Positions 1 through 8,600 of a DNA stretch of 10,418 nucleotides are shown in pieces. A program made the translations under genes and the position numbers. Each line of letters starts with the position of its first letter. Positions within the stretch are counted from its first letter, which is position 1. Under the pieces are notes generated by a model. The model was not told the DNA's origin, did not search any database, and saw only the letters and a list, made by a program, of their open reading frames with translations. Origin of the DNA: JAADDG01 sp964450755 (lineage in GTDB: Bacteria > Campylobacterota > Campylobacteria > Campylobacterales > JAADDG01); assembly GCA_964450755.1 (NCBI GenBank), contig CAYVDJ010000099.1, positions 1 through 10,418 on the forward strand, in the 5' to 3' direction.

Positions 1-25
1 ATTGATATAATCCTTCCCTGATTTT

Positions 26-676
26 TTATCTCCCTTTTACATAGTTAAGATTTGATGTTCTGAAAAAATAGATGAGCATTTTAAAGGGTTCTGTTACCAT
101 ATAGCTTATATCAACTTCTCTCCTCCACCACCCGTTTATTCTTTTTAACTGTTGTGGAGGGACATACATCTCTATATTTATATCAATACCCTTTTTTTGA
201 AAAATCTTTTTAAAAGCATATAACGCTCTTCTTGAGTGAAATGCACTTGTGATTAAAATAATGTGTTTTATATTGTGTTTTTTGACATATCTTGCAGTAT
301 CATAGGCTTCGTCGAATGTGCTTGTTGCTCCTTTGTTCAAATTTGGTATGATATGGATTTTTATATGCTCTTTTTGAGCTACTTTTTTTGCGATTGTAAG
401 TTGTGAGAGAAAAATTTCGGGATATTTGTGTTCTGATTCATACTTTATCGGATCGGTATAAAAGATCTTTTTGGAATAACCCTTTTTATAAAGTTTTATC
501 GCTTCAAGAAGTCTCTCTTCGGGTGCGCCTGATAAAACTATGATCATATCAGCATTTTTTGTGGCATTTGATACAACAAAAAGCCTTGCGTATGCTTCCA
601 AAATCTCTTTGTGAAACAAAAGAGAAAAACCTAAAATCGGTACAAGTAAAAATATCAATAAAATTTTCTTTTTCAA
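26..676 (-). CDS. DUF218 (YdcF/SanA/ElyC-like) membrane-anchored protein
   Basis: This encodes 216 residues. Residues 2-21 form a hydrophobic N-terminal segment behind a Lys-rich start, probably an uncleaved membrane anchor with the rest in the periplasm. A DUF218 fold follows at about residues 42-175. It shows the first strand ADMIIVLSGA, then the EERLLEAIKLYKKGYSKKI helix-strand, GATSTFDEA at 116-124, and the hallmark ITSAFHSRRA at about 142-151, equivalent to the family's VTs..H..RA motif. NGWWRRE near the C-terminus also fits. Family members such as SanA and ElyC act in envelope or peptidoglycan maintenance, but no reaction is established, so the role here is open. The start is TTG (674-676), chosen because AAAAGGT lies 4 nt upstream and the signal-anchor begins immediately. 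The gene is transcribed separately from the pflB-like gene, with a 162-bp gap and its own promoter. The family call is secure; the function is not. Confidence 0.85.
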   Translation of the reverse strand: MKKKILLIFLLVPILGFSLLFHKEILEAYARLFVVSNATKNADMIIVLSGAPEERLLEAIKLYKKGYSKKIFYTDPIKYESEHKYPEIFLSQLTIAKKVAQKEHIKIHIIPNLNKGATSTFDEAYDTARYVKKHNIKHIILITSAFHSRRALYAFKKIFQKKGIDINIEMYVPPQQLKRINGWWRREVDISYMVTEPFKMLIYFFRTSNLNYVKGR

Positions 677-680
677 AATT

Positions 681-687
681 ACCTTTT
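681..687 (-). promoter_or_regulatory. Shine-Dalgarno site deciding a TTG start
   Basis: Read on the minus strand this is AAAAGGT, followed by AATT and then TTG. It is the best ribosome binding site near the gene and supports initiation at the TTG ending at 676. The site overlaps the outer border (TTTCAGG) of the REP-like repeat that fills the leader. Confidence 0.6.
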
Positions 688-745
688 CAGGGACTTTTTT
701 GGAAGCGCGACTTCAGTTGCGCCTTGGGTGATGCTGAAACATCAC
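685..745 (+). repeat. REP-like double-hairpin element, copy A
   Basis: The element starts with a TTTCAGG-ACTTTTTTGGAA border. Hairpin 1 follows at 705-722 (GCGCGACTTCAGTTGCGC, 8-bp stem including one G-T pair), then the spacer CTTGG, then hairpin 2 at 728-745 (GTGATGCTGAAACATCAC, 6-bp stem). The same border, hairpin order and spacer recur at 9348-9404 (same orientation) and 9445-9507 (inverted). The G709/T718 pair, against G/C in the other copies, keeps the stem paired. This copy lies in the transcribed leader of the DUF218 gene, directly upstream of its ribosome binding site. The layout resembles REP/BIME elements moved by RAYT (Y1) transposases, but no transposase is in the window. Confidence 0.8.
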
Positions 746-796
746 TTTCATATTCCTCTTTGTATATAAGTATTTATATAATACAAACTAACTAAA

Positions 797-825
797 ATTA
801 TATAACAATTTTAAGCAATTATCAA
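797..825 (-). promoter_or_regulatory. Sigma-70 promoter of the DUF218 gene
   Basis: On the minus strand there is TTGATA (820-825), a 17-bp spacer and TATAAT (797-802). This is a near-consensus sigma-70 promoter pointing toward the DUF218 gene. Transcription would begin near 790, giving a leader of about 114 nt that contains the whole of REP-like copy A. The -35 element sits only 14 bp beyond the stop of the pflB-like gene. Confidence 0.7.
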
Positions 826-829
826 TTGC
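815..829 (-). terminator. Possible weak terminator after the pflB-like gene
   Basis: The minus strand reads GCAATTGATAATTGC followed by TTAAAATT: a 6-bp stem with a 3-nt loop, 9 nt after the stop codon. The stem is AT-rich and the T tract is interrupted, so termination would be weak at best. The hairpin contains the -35 box of the next gene's promoter, so it may simply be promoter DNA. Confidence 0.3.
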
Positions 830-838
830 ATTTGGAAG

Positions 839-3181
839 TTACTCTCCTTTTTTTATATCGAACGAAAAATACTCCGAAACAAAGCCGCTGTCTCCTATTT
901 TATCATATTGGATGGCGGCAGCTTCAAAATTTTTTATCTCATGATATAGAAGACCAAGAGCATATCTGCTTTCAAAATTTGCAGGATCGGTTAATTTTGC
1001 AAGTTCCAAAAGGGCTATGGCGTTTGCATGGTGATTTGCCCCTATCGAAGCTACGGAAGCAAAAAAAAGTGTTTTGCCGTCTTGCTGTTTGTAGGTGTCT
1101 ATCAGTTCGTTATAGAGGATATAGGACTCTTCAAAATTATTGGTATAGATATCAAGATATGCCAATGACTGTAAGATACCTATTGGATTTTGAGATACTT
1201 TCATACTCTCTTTTTTTAGAGTTTCTCTTGTCTGATTTAAAAGACCCCCTATCTGGATGATTTTTGTGTAGAGTATTCTTGATATCAGATATCCGTTATA
1301 AAAAGTTGAGAGATCAAACTTTTTTGTTATCAGTTCATCCTGTATGGCTTTTGCATAAGATTTGATCTCTTTGTCTCTGTTTTTTGCATCAAGATAGAGA
1401 ATATTTGCTATAAGATCTTTTGGCATGATTTTATGAAGCTTTGTTGTAAAATCTTTGTAGCGGTCGTATCTTTTTAATTTGTGGGATATAATGATACCAA
1501 GTGCAATTTTGAGAGGTTTTTTCAGATTTTTCATATCCAGATAGTCAATAATTCCCGATGAGAGATTTGCTGCAATGGAAGAGAGAGTGAAGAAAAAATG
1601 TTTATCTTTATCCGTTATATCTTTTGATTCTTCTATATCCTCTTTTATGATGTTTATAAGCATCGTATTGTCTTTTCTGAGGAGTTTTTCCAAAATAGCT
1701 GCGTAAAGCCCCGATAAAAAGTTGTTGTTGTCAAGATGATAGCTTCTTAGAAAATGTTTATGGGCATTTACAAAGTCGCCTATTTTGGCATAAGTGAGAG
1801 CCAGATCAAAATGAAGTACGGAGTGTTTTGGATATTTTTTCAAAAATCTTTTGAAAATTTCATTTGCTTTGTATATATCGTGGTTTAATGCATATTTTAT
1901 ACCGTTTGAAAGCGCAAGATTGACTTTTGAGATTGTAGAGCTTGTTTTTAGATAATTGACGGCAGGTTTTATCTCATCTATAAAAAGAGTTACACTTCCC
2001 TTCTTTATATAGGAAACAGTCTGATTCGCATTGAAAACCTTATAGGGAGTATAATAAAACAGGAGGCTTACGGCTTTTTCATCATTTAAAAAGATATTTT
2101 CTTTAAATTCCTTTTGTGCCAGGGTTATGTCAAAAAGAGAATCTTTTAGACGGACGGATATTGGATAGATGTTATTTAATTTTTCATTGTATTTTTGATA
2201 AAGCTCTTTTATCAGATCGGCACTTTTTTTCAGATTTCCCGTTTTATTGTAGATAAGAGCCAGAGCCGTTTTTGCTTTTGGGATATTTTGACCGTTGTCT
2301 ATGGCATTTTGAAGTTTTTTTACTGCTATATCGTATTCTCTTATTTTTGCGTATAAAAGTCCCAGAGGAAAGTCGGTATTGTAGTTTTTGATTTTCTCAA
2401 GCGCATCTATCGCGGCTATATCGTTTTCTAAAAACTCTTCTGTTTTGGATATGAGATAATTTTGTTCATCTTTGTAAAATTTGCTTGTAGGATGAAAAAG
2501 AGGAACCAGACTCTCTATATAGTTTTGTTCATAAAAATTTATAAGAGAAACATAATATGAATAAAGCGGTTCATTAACTTCATAAGGCAGATAATTTTTT
2601 GCATCTTTTAGATATTTTTCAAAAGAAATTTTATCATTTGACAACAAAGCGCAAACAGCGCTGTTTATGGAACTTACGCACCTGTTTTCACCGTTTTGTA
2701 TCGCTTTTTGAAATGAATCTATCGCCTCTTTGTATTTTTTCTCTTTCATTAAAGCTACACCGATATTGTAATTTGATATCGATTCGTTGTATAAAGAGAT
2801 GTTTTTATATATCTTGAGAGCTTCTTGTTTATCCCCTTTGGTATATAGATAATTTGCTTTTTTGATCATCTCCTCAAGTCTTGAAGGGGTGATCGAGGGG
2901 GTGTTTGATCTGTTTTCTATCCTTTTGATGATCTGTGAAGTGTTGTTTGGAGGTGTTGATTTTTTTTCCTGTTTTTTCAGATATGCAAGAACAAGAAGAG
3001 TTATGATGACAACAGCAACTGTAAGAGAGAGAATACCGATAATCAGATAAAGTTTGTTAAAAGAACTTTTCGGTTTTTTCTCCTCTTTGGTTTCATCTTC
3101 CAAATCGGACTCTTCGCCCTCTTTATCCTCTCTCTCTTCATCATCATCTTCGAGGATGATTATATCTTCTTCTTCAGCCAT
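839..3181 (-). CDS. pflB: PflB-like TPR scaffold protein of the flagellar motor
   Basis: This encodes 780 residues. The N-terminus is very acidic (21 Asp/Glu in the first 35 residues) and presumably cytoplasmic. One transmembrane helix follows at about 44-68, ending in KKQEKK, and the rest is a long helical TPR array likely in the periplasm. Clear TPR units include residues 107-165 (ANYLYTKGDKQEALKIYKN, then NYNIGVALMKEKKYKEAIDSFQKAI), a unit around 450-490 (LHFDLALTYAKIGDFVNAHKHF) and one near 720-765 (ESRYALGLLYHEIKNFEAAAIQY). In C. jejuni, as I recall, the gene after trpS-serS encodes PflB, a TPR protein with a similar single-helix layout. Together with PflA, PflB scaffolds the wide stator ring and is needed for motility. 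The identity rests on layout plus gene order, not on alignment. The ATG lies 6 nt after the serS stop with no clear Shine-Dalgarno, so translation probably depends on coupling to serS. Confidence 0.72.
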   Translation of the reverse strand: MAEEEDIIILEDDDEEREDKEGEESDLEDETKEEKKPKSSFNKLYLIIGILSLTVAVVIITLLVLAYLKKQEKKSTPPNNTSQIIKRIENRSNTPSITPSRLEEMIKKANYLYTKGDKQEALKIYKNISLYNESISNYNIGVALMKEKKYKEAIDSFQKAIQNGENRCVSSINSAVCALLSNDKISFEKYLKDAKNYLPYEVNEPLYSYYVSLINFYEQNYIESLVPLFHPTSKFYKDEQNYLISKTEEFLENDIAAIDALEKIKNYNTDFPLGLLYAKIREYDIAVKKLQNAIDNGQNIPKAKTALALIYNKTGNLKKSADLIKELYQKYNEKLNNIYPISVRLKDSLFDITLAQKEFKENIFLNDEKAVSLLFYYTPYKVFNANQTVSYIKKGSVTLFIDEIKPAVNYLKTSSTISKVNLALSNGIKYALNHDIYKANEIFKRFLKKYPKHSVLHFDLALTYAKIGDFVNAHKHFLRSYHLDNNNFLSGLYAAILEKLLRKDNTMLINIIKEDIEESKDITDKDKHFFFTLSSIAANLSSGIIDYLDMKNLKKPLKIALGIIISHKLKRYDRYKDFTTKLHKIMPKDLIANILYLDAKNRDKEIKSYAKAIQDELITKKFDLSTFYNGYLISRILYTKIIQIGGLLNQTRETLKKESMKVSQNPIGILQSLAYLDIYTNNFEESYILYNELIDTYKQQDGKTLFFASVASIGANHHANAIALLELAKLTDPANFESRYALGLLYHEIKNFEAAAIQYDKIGDSGFVSEYFSFDIKKGE

Positions 3182-3187
3182 CTGTTA

Positions 3188-4432
3188 TCAGAGATATTTT
3201 TTCAAAACTTCGGGGATATCAAAACTCCCGTCTTCTTTTTGATAGTTTTCCATGATAGCGATAAGACATCTGCCCACTGCCAAAGAGGAGCCGTTTAGAG
3301 TGTGGGCAAGGATATTTTTTTTGTTTTCTTTGTATCTTATCATCGCTCTTCTTGCCTGAAAATCTCTTGTATTTGATACCGAGCTTATCTCTCTGTATCT
3401 GTTTTGTCCTGGAAACCAGACTTCAAGGTCTATCGTTTTTGCTGCACTAAATCCAAGATCACCGCCACACAGCATAACCAGTCTGTGGGCAAGTCCCAAA
3501 GATGTCAAAAGATCGGATGCACAAGATACCATCTCTTCAAAAACCTTATCACTTTGCTTTGGTTTTGTGATACATACAAGTTCCACCTTGTCAAACTGAT
3601 GCTGCCTTATCATGCCTCTTGTATCTCTTCCGGCACTTCCCGCCTCTTTTCTGAAACAGGCGCTGTAAGAGGTTAGTTTGATGGGAAGCTCATCTTCTTT
3701 TAGTATCTCGTCTCTGAAAAGATTTGTTACCGGAACTTCGGCGGTTGGGATCAAAAACAGATCCTCACCCTCTATTTTGAAAAGATCATCTTCAAATTTC
3801 GGGAGTTGTCCGGTTGCCTGAAGGGATTGTCTGTTTGTGATATAAGGGATACTTACCTCTTCAAATCCTCTGCTTTTGTTAAAATCCAGCATATAGTTTA
3901 TCAAAGCTCTCTCAAGTGTTGCCGCCTGATGTTTTAGAACGGTAAATCTGCTTTTTGCAAGTTTTACACCTCTTTCAAAGTCAAGGTTGTAGCCGTTTTC
4001 ATCAAGCGCCCAGTGCTCTTTTGGTTCAAAATCAAAAATAGGCGGAGTGAGAACTTTTTTTATCTCTACATTATCCTCTTCATCTTTACCCTGCGGTACA
4101 TCATCATCGGGAATATTCGGGATCATAAGAGCTATCTTGTAGAGTCTGCTTTCTGCTTCTCTTACGATTTCTTGCTGTGTGGCTGTTTTTGATTTATTTT
4201 CATCAAGTTCTCTTTTTAGTTCGTTTATATCTTTCCCCTCTTTTTTGTAAATGGGAAAAAGTTTGCTTTTTTTGTTTTGTACGGCTTGAAGCTCTTCGAG
4301 TATGCCTCTTTCTTTTTTCAGCTGTGTAAACAGCTCTTTTAGTTTCAAAAGCAGTTCTTCATCAACTTTTTTCTTTTGCAGTTTCAAAGCTGTGTTGTCA
4401 AAATCCTTTTCCAGAGTTTTTAGATCAAGCAT
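3188..4432 (-). CDS. serS: Seryl-tRNA synthetase
   Basis: SerRS charges tRNA-Ser with serine in the cytoplasm and is a class II synthetase. From the chosen start it has 414 residues, normal for the family. It begins MLDLKTLEKDFD, as bacterial SerRS proteins do. A charged coiled-coil arm that grips the tRNA long variable arm spans about residues 20-100. The core shows TAEVPVTN (230-237), motif 2 FRKEAGSAGRDTRG (260-273) and motif 3 NGSSLAVGRCLIAIMENYQ (from 380), where many bacteria have NGSGLAVGR. The frame is open upstream to an ATG at 4465, which would add 11 residues (MVSTQATKDTK). The ATG at 4432 is preferred because AAAGGA lies 7 nt before it and the protein then starts at the family's usual N-terminus. 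It overlaps the end of trpS by 8 nt, indicating translational coupling. Confidence 0.97.
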   Translation of the reverse strand: MLDLKTLEKDFDNTALKLQKKKVDEELLLKLKELFTQLKKERGILEELQAVQNKKSKLFPIYKKEGKDINELKRELDENKSKTATQQEIVREAESRLYKIALMIPNIPDDDVPQGKDEEDNVEIKKVLTPPIFDFEPKEHWALDENGYNLDFERGVKLAKSRFTVLKHQAATLERALINYMLDFNKSRGFEEVSIPYITNRQSLQATGQLPKFEDDLFKIEGEDLFLIPTAEVPVTNLFRDEILKEDELPIKLTSYSACFRKEAGSAGRDTRGMIRQHQFDKVELVCITKPKQSDKVFEEMVSCASDLLTSLGLAHRLVMLCGGDLGFSAAKTIDLEVWFPGQNRYREISSVSNTRDFQARRAMIRYKENKKNILAHTLNGSSLAVGRCLIAIMENYQKEDGSFDIPEVLKKYL

Positions 4433-5414
4433 TTTTGTATCCTTTGTCGCTTGAGTAGATACCAACCGCCTCTCTTACGGTTTCCATCTTTTTGGAAGCT
4501 ACTTTTTTCGCTTTTTTTGCGCCTTCGTTTAGTATCTCCTCTACTTCTTTTATATGGTTTAGATAGTATTCTCTCTTTTCTCTGTACGGAGCGAAATACT
4601 CTTTCATAATATCTCTTAGATACATTTTGAAGTGACCGTATCCCTCACCACCTTTTTTGTATCTCTCTTTTAGCTCTTCTACTCCCTCTTTGTCCAAAAA
4701 GAGTTTTGCCAGAGCAAAAACATTGCACTTTTCATAGTCTTTTGGTTCTTCCAGAGGAGTTGAATCCGTAACTATCTTTTTCACCCTTTTTGTAAGAGCC
4801 TTTTCATCTAAAAATATCTCTATCGTGTTGCCGTAACTTTTGCTCATCTTTGCGCCGTCTATACCGGGAACGACTGCTACGCTCTCATCTACCTGAAATT
4901 TCGGCAGTTTAAATATCTCTCCGTGATCATTGTTGAACTTTATGGCGATATCTCTTGTCATCTCCACATGCTGGATCTGATCTTTTCCGACCGGAACGAT
5001 ATCGGTATCGTACAGAAGTATATCCGCTGCCATTAAAACCGGATATGAGAAGAGACCGTGGTAGGGATGGATGCCTTTTGCCACTTTGTCTTTGTAACTG
5101 TGCGCTCTCTCAAGAAGTCCCATGGGGGTATAGGAGGAGAGTATCCAGTAAAGCTCAAGAACCTCTTTTACATCTGACTGTACCCAAAATATCGATTTGT
5201 CCGGATCTATACCCATAGACAGATAGGTTATAGCCGTTTGTAAAGTATTCTCTTTTAAAGCTTTTGCATCTTTTAAAGAGGTTAATGCATGATAATTTGC
5301 GATAAAAGCAAAAAGCTCTTCGCTCTCCTGATATTTGACCATCTGTTTTATAGCGCCGAAATAGTTGCCTATATGAAGTATGCCTGAGGGCTGAATTCCT
5401 GATAAAACTCTCAT
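4425..5414 (-). CDS. trpS: Tryptophanyl-tRNA synthetase
   Basis: TrpRS charges tRNA-Trp with tryptophan in the cytoplasm and is a class Ic synthetase. At 329 residues it has the usual bacterial length. It opens RVLSGIQPSGILHIGNYFGA, carrying the HIGH-type ATP signature as HIGN (14-17). The PVGKDQIQHVEMTRDIA segment (141-157) contributes to tryptophan and dimer-site contacts. The KMSKS loop is intact at 189-193 (GAKMSKSYGN). The C-terminal region has the expected tRNA-binding helices. The ATG at 5414 has GGGA 8 nt upstream, and the protein begins exactly at the conserved N-terminus. It is first in the operon trpS-serS-pflB-like and overlaps serS by 8 nt. Confidence 0.98.
   Translation of the reverse strand: MRVLSGIQPSGILHIGNYFGAIKQMVKYQESEELFAFIANYHALTSLKDAKALKENTLQTAITYLSMGIDPDKSIFWVQSDVKEVLELYWILSSYTPMGLLERAHSYKDKVAKGIHPYHGLFSYPVLMAADILLYDTDIVPVGKDQIQHVEMTRDIAIKFNNDHGEIFKLPKFQVDESVAVVPGIDGAKMSKSYGNTIEIFLDEKALTKRVKKIVTDSTPLEEPKDYEKCNVFALAKLFLDKEGVEELKERYKKGGEGYGHFKMYLRDIMKEYFAPYREKREYYLNHIKEVEEILNEGAKKAKKVASKKMETVREAVGIYSSDKGYKNA
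4440..4445 (-). promoter_or_regulatory. Shine-Dalgarno site deciding the serS start
   Basis: AAAGGA on the minus strand, 7 nt before the ATG at 4430-4432. The site lies inside the last codons of trpS. It favours the 414-residue SerRS over the version extended by 11 residues. Confidence 0.75.
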
Positions 5415-5604
5415 GTAATGTATCCCGTAAAAAATTTGAGGGATTATACCAAAATGTAGTTAAAACTTTGCCTTTGAATCGGATAATTACAGATAGATAA
5501 AAATATTTTCACAGGTAGTTTAATTTTACTTTTATCTTTCTAATGATTAAAAAATATTTACAAAAAGACGAAATAGAGAGTAAGAATGTACCAAAGGATG
5601 AGTT
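5415..5604. other. Divergent intergenic region trpS / S8 protease
   Basis: 190 AT-rich bases between two divergent genes. The minus-strand half holds the trpS promoter at 5443-5451. For the protease, AAAGGA at 5593-5598, 6 nt before the ATG, is a good ribosome binding site. I see no convincing plus-strand promoter: TTTACA at 5557-5562 has no matching -10 at a usable distance from the start codon. A loose AT-rich direct repeat (AAAAATATT near 5500 and again near 5551) is probably compositional. Confidence 0.5.
5443..5451 (-). promoter_or_regulatory. Extended -10 promoter of the trpS-serS-pflB operon
   Basis: The minus strand reads TGGTATAAT, a perfect extended -10 (TGnTATAAT), about 28 bp before the trpS start. 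No good -35 hexamer is seen at 16-18 bp upstream, which is usual for Campylobacterota sigma-70 promoters and acceptable with an extended -10. The leader would be only about 20-25 nt. No T-box, attenuator or other leader structure fits in that space. Confidence 0.65.
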
Positions 5605-8600
5605 ATGAAAAAAATATTACCTGTTGTTATGGTATTTTTTATATATGAAAGTGCTTTTGCGCTTGTTTTAAACGGAGGAAAAGTTGTATTCAAGACTGAT
5701 CTTCCACAAAAAATATACAAATCAAACGGTAATCAGGATATTTGCAAACTGTTTCGTTTTAAAAAACCTCTTACGCCAAAAGAGATGATAAAATATCGGC
5801 AGGAGGGTATAGAATCGATAGAGTATGCAGGAGATCTCAGTTACTATTTTTATGGTAAAAAGGATATTGTTGAGAGACTTCTTTTCAAAGAGATGAAGTT
5901 ATCGGGTATCGGTAAAAACGGTGGTAACAGAGTTACAGGCTATGCCGAACTGCCTTCAAGTTCCAAAGTATCAAGAAGTATGTTATACAAAAACAGCAAT
6001 TTGTCAAATTCAAATTATCTCGTTTTAAATATGATACTGTTTAAATCTTTGGAAGAGGATAGCGTTTATCAAAAGTTTTCCGATATAGATTTGGAGATCT
6101 TAAAAGTATATTCTGATGGTAAATCTTTTGAGATAAAAATACCTTCATCGGAGCTAAAAAAACTGTTAAAAAAACCCTTGGTTAAGTATGTAGAAAAAAA
6201 GATAGAGAAGATAAAGATCATTGACGGATATGAAGACTCTTTTTCAAAAAAGAGAAATCTCGTTTCTGCAAATATGATGCATGTAAAAGAACTTTGGGAA
6301 TCTCCTTATAACCTTTTGGGTGAAGGTATCAAAGTAGGAGTGGTTGACGGAGGAGAGATAAGAGCTACCCACAGAGAATTTATCCATAACGGATCTTCCC
6401 GTATCACTGTAAAAAGTCAAAACGGCTCTCTCAGTCGTCATGCAACTCATGTGGCAGGTACAATCGGAGCAGAGGGGTTAAATCCCTATGCGCACGGTAT
6501 GGCAAACAGAAGTTTGATATACAGTTACTACTTTAACGATGCCTACTTCTCAACAGCAACCTATAAAGCGTATGCCGAAGATGATATAAAACTTACAAAC
6601 CACTCTTACGGTTATTCTGAAAAGGTAAGACTTGGAGAGTATGACTATGAAGCCTCTTCACAGGATGACAATATCTATAAACATCCAAATATCTTGCAGT
6701 TTCTGGCGGCAGGGAATGACAGAGGATCAACCGGTTACGGTGATTACGGTATCACAAAAGGTCCTATTAATTCCAAAAATATTTTTACGATAGGAGCTTT
6801 GAAAGACAGCGGAGAACTGGCATATTTTAGCAGTACCGGTCCTGTTGGTGACGGTAGGGTAAAACCTGATCTTGTGGCTGACGGCTGGTCTTTGTACTCG
6901 TGTGACAGCAAGAGCGACGACTCTTATGCAAATATGTCCGGTACTTCTATGGCAACTCCGAGCGCATGTGGAGCGGCTGCTTTGGTGACAGAGTCTTATA
7001 AAAACAAAACAGGAAAAAATATAAGAGCCGATATTTTAAAAGCTCTTCTTTTCAATACCGCAGAAGACAAGGGAAGGGAGGGACCTGATTATGAATACGG
7101 TTTTGGTCTTATAAATGCCAAAAAGGCTGTTGATGCTATAAAAACCATAGATTCCACATCCTCTTTGGTTTATACAAATTCGATTGCAAATGATGAAGAG
7201 ATAGTTTTAAAATTTTATAATGACAAAAGCAGAGATGTCAGGATAACTTTGAGTTGGATAGATCCGGCGGGAAATCCGAGCAATCAGGAAAAGACACTGG
7301 TAAATGATATAGATATGAAAGTCGTAGGAGGAGGAAAAGTCTATCATCCTTACTCTTTGGATAAAAACAATCCTACTTATAACGCATCCTCTGTTTCTGC
7401 CAACCATACCGACAACAGTGAACAGATAGAGATGAAAAATTTGCCAAAGGGTGAGTATTCTGTTATTTTAAAAGGGTATCTTATAACAACCGATAAACAG
7501 GATTTTGCGATTGTTTCCTCTTTGCCGATCTCTTCTTCCATCTCTTCTATCATAGATCTCAATCCAAAAGAGATCTCGTTTGAAGATATAAAAACAGGCA
7601 GTATCAGCAAAGTAAAAAAGGTAGAGGTAAAAAACATAGGTTCCAAAAAACTTACTGTTTATAATATCGATCTTTTGGACAAGACAAATTACAGGATGGA
7701 TTTTAGTCTTGCAAATGCCTGTCCTAAGAGTTTTCCTTTTACACTTTCCTCTTCAAAAAGTTGTGAAATAGGGATCATTGCTACTCCACAGAGTTCCGGA
7801 GAGATAGAATCCCATATAAAAGTGGTAAATGATTCTTCAAACGATTCCCAAAAAGATATAAAATTATCTACAAAAGCAGTTGAGTCATCTCCTCATCTAA
7901 ATCTCTATCACTCTTTGGAGTTTGGTTTTGAGAGTGATAAGGATATCGTGGATAAAGAGAGTGGTTGGAGTATAGAAGATGGGTATCTAAGAGCCAAAGA
8001 GATACAAAACAGTCAAAAGAGTGATTATGAATTTAAAGTAAAAGTTTACAAAGATGCCCAAATATCATTCAATTACAACATCTCTTCAGAATTGGATTAT
8101 GATTATCTGGAATTTTATATCAACAGTGATGAGGTCTATTCCGACAGCGGAGTAAAAAAACATGTAAGTTATGTGCAGTCTCTGCCGGAGGGAGAGTATA
8201 GTTTTAGATGGAGATATATAAAAGATTATGAGGTCAGTTTGGGTGATGACACTGTTTATATAGATTATATCAAGATAACAAAAGCTGTTTTTGACTCTTT
8301 TGTTTTTAACAATACAGAGGTTTCAAAAGTTTCAGAACCGAAAATTCTATATATTTCAAACAGTGGTCTGTCTTCTTTGAAAATTTTTGATATTGCATTG
8401 AGTGATGAAAATAATTTTGGATTGGATTTTACAAAAGGGGAGAAGCCTTGTAACAGTAAAAACTTTGAGTTAAAAGAGAATGAATTTTGTACTTTTGCCG
8501 TTCTCTTTTCTCCAAAAAGCAAAGGTGAACACTCAACAAATCTGACGATAAATTCAAATGACAGCAGTATTGATAAAATTTTAAAAGGGAGTGCGTCCGG

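Noticed and set aside
559..795. Plus-strand reading frame of 78 codons across the start of the DUF218 gene
   Set aside because: It covers the antisense of the signal-anchor, the REP-like repeat and the promoter. The last part has no protein-like character.
826..1260. Plus-strand reading frame of 144 codons antisense to the pflB-like gene
   Set aside because: It is a shadow of the TPR coding frame, with Cys/Arg/Tyr-rich composition unlike the real proteins and no ribosome binding site.
4433..4465. N-terminal extension of SerRS from the ATG at 4465
   Set aside because: The extra 11 residues do not resemble SerRS N-termini, and the next ATG has an AAAGGA site at proper spacing.
4488..4510. TTTTTGGAAG inside trpS as another REP-like border
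   Set aside because: Only the short border matches, no hairpins follow, and the bases encode a normal stretch of TrpRS.
5415..5442. T-box or tRNA-sensing leader for trpS/serS
   Set aside because: The leader after the extended -10 is only about 20-25 nt, far too short, and no such structure is present.
5557..5586. TTTACA with TAAGAA 18 bp downstream as promoter of the protease gene
   Set aside because: The -10 is poor and the transcript would begin almost on the ribosome binding site.
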